Of a stretch of DNA of 38,955 nucleotides, positions 1-6,751 are shown piece by piece. Location: positions 1-38,955 of the forward strand of contig NZ_LSZQ01000047.1 of assembly GCF_001580015.1 (NCBI RefSeq), written 5' to 3'. Within the stretch, counting starts at the first letter, position 1. Each line of letters begins with the position of its first letter. This DNA comes from Cephaloticoccus primus (GTDB lineage Bacteria > Verrucomicrobiota > Verrucomicrobiia > Opitutales > Opitutaceae). The notes beneath the pieces were generated by a model that worked only from the letters and a program-made list of their open reading frames with translations, was not told the DNA's origin and searched no databases. A program made the position numbers and the translations under genes.

Positions 1-49
1 GAGGAGAAAATTAAAAAAACAGCGGCAAGTTTAGAGCGGTAAAGCATAG

Positions 50-151
50 TACGCCCTTACCACAGCCCAAACAGAACCTGATAAATCCGAACTTGCTTAC
101 TACGACTACACCGCCGCTACAGGAATGTACGCCACGGGGATATACGGATGA
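50..151 (+). pseudogene. possible 3' remnant of an unidentified gene
   Basis: A plus-strand frame opens after a TAG at 47-49 and reads about 33 codons to a TGA at 149-151. It ends in a Tyr/Ala/Gly-rich stretch containing SELAYYDYTAATGMYATG. The composition looks like a protein C-terminus rather than random GC-rich sequence. It has no start codon and I recognise no family. It converges on obg. It could be the tail of a gene broken upstream of the window edge, or chance. Confidence is low. Confidence 0.2.
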
Positions 152-191
152 GTAAGCAGTGCGGCAGATTTCGCCCCCCGCCTCTACCGAC

Positions 192-1187
192 CTACTCCAC
201 TCGTTTCAGGAGTTCGGTTTTCAGGCGGTCCAGGCCCTTTCCTTCTAAGCAGGAGATTTCCAGAATCTCGGCTTTGTGGCGGCGTTTGAATTTTGGGAGC
301 CAGGCTTTGGCTTCGGGCAGGTCCATCTTGTTGGCGGCCACGAGGCGGGGTTTTTCCAGCAGCACAGGATCGTAGAGCTCCAGCTCGCGGAGAAGCTGCG
401 CATAGTCGTCGCGCGGGTCGCGCGCATCCGTCCCCGCCATATCGATGAGGAACAGGAGCAGCGAGCAGCGCTCGATGTGCCGCAGGAAACGGTGGCCGAG
501 GCCGCGGTTTTCGCTCGCGCCCGCGATCAGCCCGGGCACGTCGGCCAAAAACAGGCGGCGGTCGCCCTGCACTTCGTCGGGATACTCAATGACGCCGATT
601 TGCGGATGCAGCGTGGTAAAGGGATAGGCACCCGTGCGCGGGCGCGCCGCAGTGATCGCGTTGGTCAGCGAAGACTTTCCCGCGTTGGGGAAGCCCACGA
701 GGCCGACATCGGCGATTGATTTGAGGACGAGCCGGTAAACTCCCGCCTCACCGGGCTGCCCGGGGTTGGCGTGCTTGGGCGCGCGGTTCACCGAGGTTTT
801 GAAGTGGGTGTTCCCCCAGCCACCTTTGCCGCCTTGGCAAAGGACGATCCGCTGGCCGTCCTCCAGCACTTCGGCCACGACTTTGCCCGTACTCTCGTCG
901 ATGACGACCGTCCCCAGCGGGAGCCGCAGCACACAGGGTTTGCCATCGCGGCCATGCCGGTCGGAGCCCATACCGTGCTCGCCAATCTCGGCGCGCCAGT
1001 GCGGCTTATATTTGTAGTCGATCAGGTTGTTGGTGTCGTCGTCGCCGAGCAGCACGATGTCTCCCCCGCGACCACCGTCGCCCCCATTGGGGCCGCCCCA
1101 AGGCTCAAACTTCTCGCGCCGAAAGCTCACGCAGCCGCGCCCGCCCTCACCCGCCGCCACTTTGACTACGCACTCGTCGATAAACAT
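192..1187 (-). CDS. obg: Obg family GTPase (ribosome assembly / stress GTPase)
   Basis: Obg is a conserved GTPase that binds the large ribosomal subunit and links ribosome maturation to growth and stress signalling. The 331-residue product starts with MFIDE and a glycine-rich Obg fold (about 1-158, with GGPNGGDGGRGGD at 31-43). The GTPase domain follows: G1 GFPNAGKSS at 165-173, DVPG at 216-219 and NKMD at 286-289. The variable C-terminal OCT domain of some homologues is absent. The frame stays open upstream to 1256, but I chose the ATG at 1187 because family members begin with MFIDE. It is the last gene downstream of ftsZ, separated from it by 524 bp holding repeat element copy A, so it may not be co-transcribed with the dcw operon. 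Confidence 0.95.
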   Translation of the reverse strand: MFIDECVVKVAAGEGGRGCVSFRREKFEPWGGPNGGDGGRGGDIVLLGDDDTNNLIDYKYKPHWRAEIGEHGMGSDRHGRDGKPCVLRLPLGTVVIDESTGKVVAEVLEDGQRIVLCQGGKGGWGNTHFKTSVNRAPKHANPGQPGEAGVYRLVLKSIADVGLVGFPNAGKSSLTNAITAARPRTGAYPFTTLHPQIGVIEYPDEVQGDRRLFLADVPGLIAGASENRGLGHRFLRHIERCSLLLFLIDMAGTDARDPRDDYAQLLRELELYDPVLLEKPRLVAANKMDLPEAKAWLPKFKRRHKAEILEISCLEGKGLDRLKTELLKRVE

Positions 1188-1299
1188 CCACCGAGACAAT
1201 CCAGAGCCGCAGATGCTTTCCCACCCCAAAATGAGGCGCGAGGCAGCAATCCACATCCCTTCGCAGTTTACGCCAGCAGCATACTGACGAGGGCCTCGT

Positions 1300-1689
1300 C
1301 AGATGAAAGAGTCGAAGACTCCACTGCGCGTGGGGCGGTGGCGGGTCGCCACTTCCATTGAATTTGCGATTTTCCCCGTGCGCTGCGCGCCCGAACAAAA
1401 TCGCAAATTTAACGGACCTACCCCTGTTGCTTCGCAACAGGGCATGAGGCATCTAATGCAGATGGAGCGCTTACCCGTTTGGGCGAGTTTTTAGGTTAAC
1501 GGGTAAATCCTGTTTGAGTCTGTAACCCCGATCGGAGATCGGGGCATTCCCAACTGTACGGTTTGAGTGTCGGGCGTTCCGCCCGGCACTCAAACCGTAC
1601 AGTAAATGGGTGCGGGCACTGCCTGCCGCCCCACGCGCAGTGCGGTCGTTGACCGTTTTATGGGCCGCAGCGTCGTTGCCGCTGCGTGC
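1300..1689 (+). repeat. multi-hairpin intergenic element, copy A
   Basis: A 390-bp element between ftsZ and obg, matched in inverted orientation by copy B at 33726-34125. Inverted repeats CACTGCGCGTGGGGCGG at 1322-1338 and its perfect complement at 1626-1642 enclose hairpins. These are 1338-1352 (6 bp, loop GGT), 1361-1409 (13 bp), 1422-1442 (9 bp, loop TTC), 1471-1506 (9 bp), 1526-1544 (8 bp, loop GGA), 1553-1603 (24 bp, loop TTC) and 1612-1626 (6 bp, loop ACT). Outside the repeats are hairpins at 1309-1321 (loop GAA), 1643-1655 (loop GTT, followed by TTTTAT) and 1666-1686. Stems differ from copy B by paired changes. A further hairpin at 1285-1301 (7 bp, loop GGC) lies just outside the conserved block. 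The plus strand is given as sense because the non-Watson-Crick pairs in the stems at 1553-1603 and 1612-1626 are G-T on it. I know no named family for this. Confidence 0.85.
1553..1603 (+). repeat. 24-bp stem, 3-base loop hairpin (copy A)
   Basis: The largest hairpin of copy A. The left arm is 1553-1576, the loop TTC is 1577-1579 and the right arm is 1580-1603. All 24 positions pair, one of them as T-G. The copy B hairpin at 33817-33867 has the same 51-base length. It differs at four of the 24 pairs, and all four are compensated. The third copy at 38913 onward has the same geometry. Confidence 0.9.
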
Positions 1690-1711
1690 GAGCGTGCAGG
1701 GCTTCGGCCGC

Positions 1712-3277
1712 CTACACAGTGATCTTGATGCCTTTGCGGCGGTAGGTGGGGACGTCGAGGTCCTGGCCTTCAAAGAGGTTGTTATCGGTGTCCTGGAAGT
1801 AGCCGCGCTCGGTGCTTTCGCTGAAGCCAAACTCGTCTTGTGCGGTGGTCGCGGACGCGGCGGCGGCGCGAGCGGAGCTCTTCCCGAATCCATGTATCGC
1901 CGAGGGGAACACTCCCGCGCTCCCGGCCTTTGACAAAGGCGAAAAGGGATCTGCGGGCGGCGGGGGCGCGGGCTTTCGGCGCGCATCCGTGCTTTCTGCG
2001 CCCGACTGGAACTGCGTGGGCGCAACAGTCGCGGCAGCCGCCTCCGCTGCGTGGGTTTCCCCGCTCCTGGCCGCTGCGGTGCGCCCTGCCCCTCCCGCTC
2101 CTTCCGTTCCGCCTGCTGCCGTCGCGCGGCCCGCGCGCCCTTCACCAAATCGGCGGCGCGAGGCGTGGCCGATGTCGCTGGTTCCAATGAAGCAGAGCTC
2201 CACGCGCTCGCCCATCGATTCATCAATCGTTGCGCCGACGATGAGCTCTGCGGCGCGGCCAAACCGTTCGCCCAGTGCTTGCACGACGGTGTTGACGAGC
2301 GAGAGACTCAAGGCGTCGCGGCCACCCGTGAATACCACGAGTAGCCGGTCGGCGCGGCGCGCGCCCTCGGGCATATGCAGGAGCGGGCACAGCGGCAGAC
2401 TGGCGAGCAGCGCCTGCGCAGCGCCTGCCGTCCCCTCCCGCCCCTCGCCTCCCACCGCGCTCGTCGCCTCTGCCCCTCCCGCCAGCCCGAAGACGGTCTT
2501 GCTGCCGCGGTACTCGAAGGCGCGCTGGAGCGCGGCGAAGTCCAGGTTGATGAGGCCCGTATTGTGGAGGAGGCCCCAGATCGCGCGCACCGCGCGGGCG
2601 ATCCAGGCATCGGCCTGCTCAAACGCGGCGAGCGCGCTGGCGCCCTCCGCGCTTTCCTGAAGCAGCAGGTCATTGGGCAGCACGATCACTGCGTCGCACA
2701 CGCGGCGCAGCGCAACGAGCGCAGCATCGGCCTGCTTCACGCGGCGCCCGCCCTCGAAGCTGAAAGGCAGCACCGCAAAGCCGATCACGAGCCCACCCGC
2801 CTTGGCGGCCTCTGCCGCGACCATGGGCGCCGCCGCGCTGCCCGTACCGCCGCCCAAGCCTGTCACAACAAAAACGAGATCGGCCCCGCCGCCCACCGCT
2901 GCAATTTTCTCGCGGCTCGCCTCGGCAGCCTGGCGGCCAAGCTCGGCGTCACCGCCTGCGCTGAGGCCGCGCCGCTGCTTCTCGCCCAAAAGGCATTTCT
3001 CGGCGACTGATGAATCGGCCAGCTTTTGCGCATCACAATCCACCACGGCGAGCGGCAGGCCCGCCAAGGCTTCGGCACTCAGCCGCGTGGCGATGTTTAC
3101 GCCCGCGCCGCCCACGCCGACGAGCTTGAGCAAAACAGGTGGCAGCTCGGACAGCGACGAGGACGCGCTCGCAGCCGCGCGCGCTGGATCAGGCGCGGAA
3201 CCGGCCGGCTCCACGCGGGCCTCGGGGTTTGCAGCGTCGTCTGGGAATGGTGGCTGGCGGGTCGTTTCAAAATCCAT
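1712..3277 (-). CDS. ftsZ: cell division protein FtsZ (divergent)
   Basis: Tubulin-like GTPase that forms the division ring at mid-cell. The 521-residue product has a 45-residue low-complexity N-terminal extension, then the GTP-binding fold: GVGGAGVN at about 54-61 and the tubulin signature GGGTGSA at 143-149. PFSFEG (171-176) and PNDLLL (201-206) follow. A long Ala/Pro/Gly-rich linker leads to a conserved-looking C-terminal peptide ending PTYRRKGIKITV, the usual FtsA/ZipA-binding tail. The T7 loop reads GLINLDFAAL (241-250). Asp246 matches E. coli D209, but Ala249 stands where D212 is expected. A Gly/Glu-rich stretch near 277-284 is a lineage-specific insertion. The gene lies 54 bp downstream of ftsA. 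The leader is pyrimidine-rich with no Shine-Dalgarno motif. Confidence 0.95.
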   Translation of the reverse strand: MDFETTRQPPFPDDAANPEARVEPAGSAPDPARAAASASSSLSELPPVLLKLVGVGGAGVNIATRLSAEALAGLPLAVVDCDAQKLADSSVAEKCLLGEKQRRGLSAGGDAELGRQAAEASREKIAAVGGGADLVFVVTGLGGGTGSAAAPMVAAEAAKAGGLVIGFAVLPFSFEGGRRVKQADAALVALRRVCDAVIVLPNDLLLQESAEGASALAAFEQADAWIARAVRAIWGLLHNTGLINLDFAALQRAFEYRGSKTVFGLAGGAEATSAVGGEGREGTAGAAQALLASLPLCPLLHMPEGARRADRLLVVFTGGRDALSLSLVNTVVQALGERFGRAAELIVGATIDESMGERVELCFIGTSDIGHASRRRFGEGRAGRATAAGGTEGAGGAGRTAAARSGETHAAEAAAATVAPTQFQSGAESTDARRKPAPPPPADPFSPLSKAGSAGVFPSAIHGFGKSSARAAAASATTAQDEFGFSESTERGYFQDTDNNLFEGQDLDVPTYRRKGIKITV

Positions 3278-3331
3278 AGCGGGCGAGAGGGCGAGAAGGC
3301 GGGAGCAGCAAGGAACGGTGCCGGGTTCGCG

Positions 3332-4570
3332 TTAGTGGCGGGAGGGGCGGGCAAAAAGTCGGCGCAGGAAGCCCGGGCGTTGACTGCGCTCGGCGGCTTC
3401 GCGCGCGCGCTGTTTCTCGATGCCCAGTTGGAGCAGGCCCAGCGCCGTGTGAAAGCCGGGATCCTGGAGCGGCTCGGGAAAACCGTCCGACACCTGACCG
3501 ATGTGCACGGGCGTATTAAATACCGCCGCAGCCGCCTCGGCGATTGCGGGCAGCTTACTCGTCCCGCCGGTCAGGACGACGCCCGCCGCGCAAGTCTCCG
3601 GTGAGAACGCCGTGCCGAGCTTGTGCTTCACCACCTCGAAAATCTCGCGCACCCGCGCTTCCAGGATTTTCTCAATCGAGAGCAGCGGGAGCTGCCGGTC
3701 GCCAATCGCGAGGTCGCCATCGAGCCACACTTTTTGCGCCTTGTCGCGGCACTGCACGATGGCGCGCCCGTGGCGCAGTTTTACGCGGTCGCCCTGACCG
3801 GTGGAGAGCCGCAGCCCGATCGTCAGGTCGTTACTCAAGTGCCCGCCCCCCACCGCCACCGCACCCGCCACGTAGGGCAGCCCGTCGCGGTAGAGCGCGT
3901 AGTCGCTCGTGCCGCCGCCGATATCGATCACGAGGACGCCGTGCTCGCGCTCCGCCTGCGAAGTCACCACGCGGCCCGAGGCCAGCCCGCTGAGCACCAT
4001 CTCGGCGACCTCGATCTGCGAGTTGGAGATCATGTGGTAGGAGTCGGAGATGCGCGACTCGTCGCCATGCACCATCCAGTAGCCGACCTCCAGGCGTCGT
4101 CCGCAGAGGTGCTCGGGCGAGCTCTTGATCAGGCGCCCATCGAGCCGAAACGGATGCCGCAAGCGCTCCAGCAACATCCTCCCCTCGGGCAGCTCCTTGG
4201 CCTTGGCGAGGCGGCGCACTTCGGCGATATCCTCCGCGCTCACCATGTTATCCGCCGCGGACACGATCCGCGCGCCCTCGTTGTAAAAGCCATCGAGGTG
4301 GCCGCCGGTCTGTGCGAGGAAGACCTTGTCGATCTGCTCCACGGGCACACCGCTGCTGCCACCGGTCGCGCGCTTCGCGTTTTCCAGCGCCTGCTGCGTG
4401 CACTGGGTGACCGCCGGATAGTCGATGACGCAGCCCTTGCGCACGCCCTGCGATTGGCACTCGCCCCAGCCTTTGATCGTGAAACCGTAGCCCGTGTATT
4501 CGGCGACGATGGCGGCGACTTTTGAGGAGCCGATCTCTACGGCGGCGAGGGTAACGGGATCAGAACTCAC
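3332..4570 (-). CDS. ftsA: cell division protein FtsA
   Basis: Actin-like ATPase that tethers FtsZ to the membrane and recruits later division proteins. The 412-residue product opens with AAVEIGSSKVAAIVAE (phosphate 1 motif), then the 1C domain. IDIGGGTSDYALY (phosphate 2) and VLTGGTSKLPAI (adenosine motif) follow. The tail, GFLRRLFARPSRH, fits the family's amphipathic membrane-targeting helix. I chose the GTG at 4570, which overlaps the ftsQ stop by 11 bases. The frame is open further upstream to 4678, but that stretch is the out-of-frame ftsQ 3' end and shows no FtsA similarity. Start confidence is moderate; family assignment is firm. Confidence 0.93.
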   Translation of the reverse strand: MSSDPVTLAAVEIGSSKVAAIVAEYTGYGFTIKGWGECQSQGVRKGCVIDYPAVTQCTQQALENAKRATGGSSGVPVEQIDKVFLAQTGGHLDGFYNEGARIVSAADNMVSAEDIAEVRRLAKAKELPEGRMLLERLRHPFRLDGRLIKSSPEHLCGRRLEVGYWMVHGDESRISDSYHMISNSQIEVAEMVLSGLASGRVVTSQAEREHGVLVIDIGGGTSDYALYRDGLPYVAGAVAVGGGHLSNDLTIGLRLSTGQGDRVKLRHGRAIVQCRDKAQKVWLDGDLAIGDRQLPLLSIEKILEARVREIFEVVKHKLGTAFSPETCAAGVVLTGGTSKLPAIAEAAAAVFNTPVHIGQVSDGFPEPLQDPGFHTALGLLQLGIEKQRAREAAERSQRPGFLRRLFARPSRH

Positions 4571-5663
4571 GAGCGGCGGGACGTGTTGGGTGAAAGAAGT
4601 TGGGCGTGGGCGAAGATCGCACAGGCGGATACGCGGGCACCGCAATGCTAGATGTGCCACTGCGGCCCGGCCCCTCAATGCGCGCGCCGTGCGAGTCGGC
4701 GCCCTCGCGGAAAGTCACGGGCACCTGGATCCGGCCATCGACCATCCGGCCAATCGCGAGGTTGATCTCGCTGATCGCGCCCGGGCTCGCCTGCACCGAG
4801 TCGAGCAGGAGGTCGAGCTGGGCGATCTGCCGCAAAAAGCCCGCCGACTCGCGCGCGTTAAAAATGATCCGGTCAATCGAGTCGGTCTTCACCTCGATCT
4901 CGGCGTCGCTCTCCAATCGCGCGAGCGAGACCACGCGCCAGGTTTTGTAGAGGGCCGGGGCCTCGTTGCGCGCCGTCGCCAGCAGCTCCGCCACGAGCGC
5001 CATGCCAAAAATCGGTTCGAAGCCTGCACCGCCCTCCCGCCCTTCGCGCGTCTCCCCCCCCGCCGCGCGACGACGCAGCTTCACCCCGCCCAGCCAAGGC
5101 AGCTCGCCGAGCAGCTGCGCATCGTAGCCGCTGCCCGCGTAGACCACGCCATCGCGGGCGACGAGCTGGGGGCGCGGCGGGCCGCCCGCGCTCGCTCGCA
5201 CATTGATCCGTGCCACCGGAGCACGCTCCGAGAGGCTCACCTCCAGCGTCGTGGGAAATTTCCGCGTCAGGCTCACGGTGATCACTTGCCGATCTGCCAG
5301 CAAGCGCTCGCGCAGGGCGGCGAGATCCAGGTCGAGCAAGGTCGCCTCGGGCGGCAGTGCGAGCCGCCGCACGATCCATGCCTGGTCGAGCACCCCATTC
5401 GTGCGCAGCACGACTTCGCTGATCGGCTCGGCATTGCTCGCGCGCGACAATTGCAACTCCCCCTCCGCCATCATCCGCGCCACGGCGTAAGCACCGACGA
5501 AGAGTGCGGCCAGACCACAAGCCAGCCCCACCCAGCCCAGCCGCCGCAACCACAGCCGCCGCCGCACCGCACGCGGCATCGCCCGCGGCTTTACGTTTTG
5601 CGGGATGTCGCGCCAAGTCCGCATCCGCGGCGGGGCTGGGGTAGACTTAGATTTTTTCACCAC
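4560..5663 (-). CDS. ftsQ: cell division protein FtsQ
   Basis: Bitopic divisome protein that links FtsL to the cytoplasmic ring components. The 367-residue product has a basic cytoplasmic N-terminus (to about 40) and one membrane segment at about 43-63. A POTRA domain follows (about 78-150; ISEVVLRTNGVLDQAWIVRR then LTRKFPTTLEVSLSERAPVA), then the beta domain. An insertion near 205-215 is Arg/Glu/Gly-rich and coincides with a CCCTCCCGCC-type tract on the plus strand. The start is a GTG at 5663, followed by a second GTG; an in-frame ATG at 5624 (RTWRDIPQ) is an alternative. It lies 53 bases after ddl and overlaps ftsA. Confidence 0.88.
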   Translation of the reverse strand: MVKKSKSTPAPPRMRTWRDIPQNVKPRAMPRAVRRRLWLRRLGWVGLACGLAALFVGAYAVARMMAEGELQLSRASNAEPISEVVLRTNGVLDQAWIVRRLALPPEATLLDLDLAALRERLLADRQVITVSLTRKFPTTLEVSLSERAPVARINVRASAGGPPRPQLVARDGVVYAGSGYDAQLLGELPWLGGVKLRRRAAGGETREGREGGAGFEPIFGMALVAELLATARNEAPALYKTWRVVSLARLESDAEIEVKTDSIDRIIFNARESAGFLRQIAQLDLLLDSVQASPGAISEINLAIGRMVDGRIQVPVTFREGADSHGARIEGPGRSGTSSIAVPAYPPVRSSPTPNFFHPTRPAAREF

Positions 5664-5716
5664 ACAAAAAACGGTTTTAAAGGAAGCTGAATAAAAGGCG
5701 AAGGTGCGACTGAAAC

Positions 5717-6751
5717 TCAGGCTGGCCGCGCGAAAGGCGGAGGGCTTGGCGCCGGATCGGCTGGCGCACGACTCACCGAAGTCGCCGCCTCGAAACGCCG
5801 CAGCGCCGGGGACACCAGCTCGCGAACCAATGCCGAAAACTCAAGCCCCACGCAGCGCGCACTCATCGGCAGCAGGCTGGTTTCCCTCATACCCGGCAGC
5901 GTGTTGATTTCCAGCAAATAGAGGCGGCCCGAAGCAGTGAGGATGAAGTCCACCCGCGCGTAATCGCGGCAGCCGCAAGCCTCGTAAACGCGCTGCGCGG
6001 CGGCCCTCACCTGCTCGCCCGTCTGCGCGTCGAGAGGCGCCGGCGCGCGATACTCCGTGCGGCCCGCCGTGTACTTGCTCTCGTAATCGTAGACGCCCGA
6101 CTTCGGGCAAATCTCCACGATCCCCATCGGGCCGCGCTTTTCCAAAATGCCGACCGAGAGTTCTCGGCCCACCAAGCGCTCTTCGATCAGCCAGGCGCTC
6201 CTCAAACCCAACTCGACGTCAAGTTCGGGGGAAACGAGAGAGGAAGAGGGATGGGAAAGCTCGGCGAGCGCGGCGGCGAGCTGCGCCTCTCCCGAAATCA
6301 TGCGCAGGCCCACACTGCTGCCCTCGGCATTCGGCTTGAGGACGAGCTCGGGCCCGAGCTCGGCGACGACCTGTGCCGCGTCGGGAACGCCGCTGGTCGA
6401 AAACCAAACCTCTCGCGCCCCTGCTACGCCGACCTCAGCCGCAACCGCCTTTGTGCGGTGCTTATCCATCGCCAGTGCGCTGGCCTCCCACCCACAGCCC
6501 GCGTAGTGAATCCCCTCCGAGTCGAGCAAGTATTGCATGCCGCCGTCTTCACCAAAATCCCCATGCAACGTCGAAAACACGACCTCGCGCTGCGGATCGA
6601 TCCCGCGCGGCAAATCCTCTTCGCACACCTCGACCAAGCGCGTGGGAAAATGCCGCGCGAGTGCCAGCGCACAGGCGCGGCCCGAAGCGAGCGACACCTC
6701 GCGCTCGGCGGAAACCCCGCCTGCCAAAACCACAATCGTTGGCGCGCTCAT
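5717..6751 (-). CDS. ddl: D-alanine--D-alanine ligase
   Basis: Joins two D-alanines with ATP to make the dipeptide that MurF adds to the peptidoglycan precursor. The 344-residue ATP-grasp protein shows GGVSAEREVSL at 11-21, STLHGDFGEDG near 60, the ATP-binding KPNAEGSSVGL, YDYESKY in the omega-loop region, YARVDFIL and the metal/phosphate motif EINTLPGM. The length is normal. Its ATG overlaps the murC-murB stop codon by four bases (ATGA), so translational coupling is likely. A Ser-rich stretch near 170 is encoded by a pyrimidine-rich tract (plus-strand 6228-6262) and looks like a small insertion. Confidence 0.96.
   Translation of the reverse strand: MSAPTIVVLAGGVSAEREVSLASGRACALALARHFPTRLVEVCEEDLPRGIDPQREVVFSTLHGDFGEDGGMQYLLDSEGIHYAGCGWEASALAMDKHRTKAVAAEVGVAGAREVWFSTSGVPDAAQVVAELGPELVLKPNAEGSSVGLRMISGEAQLAAALAELSHPSSSLVSPELDVELGLRSAWLIEERLVGRELSVGILEKRGPMGIVEICPKSGVYDYESKYTAGRTEYRAPAPLDAQTGEQVRAAAQRVYEACGCRDYARVDFILTASGRLYLLEINTLPGMRETSLLPMSARCVGLEFSALVRELVSPALRRFEAATSVSRAPADPAPSPPPFARPA

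Noticed and set aside
1303-1494. Small open frame inside element copy A starting MKESKTPLRVGR
   Set aside because: Copy B shares the first 12 codons, but a 17-base insertion then puts it in a different frame, while the hairpins are kept. That pattern fits structure, not a protein.
1553-1603. Integron attC or REP/RAYT palindrome as a known-family explanation
   Set aside because: No integrase, cassette genes, attC core sites, RAYT transposase or REP tetranucleotide is visible. Mobility by a distant enzyme is not excluded.
1285-1689. CRISPR array as explanation for the repeated hairpins
   Set aside because: The units differ in sequence and spacing, there are no regular spacers and no cas genes are nearby.
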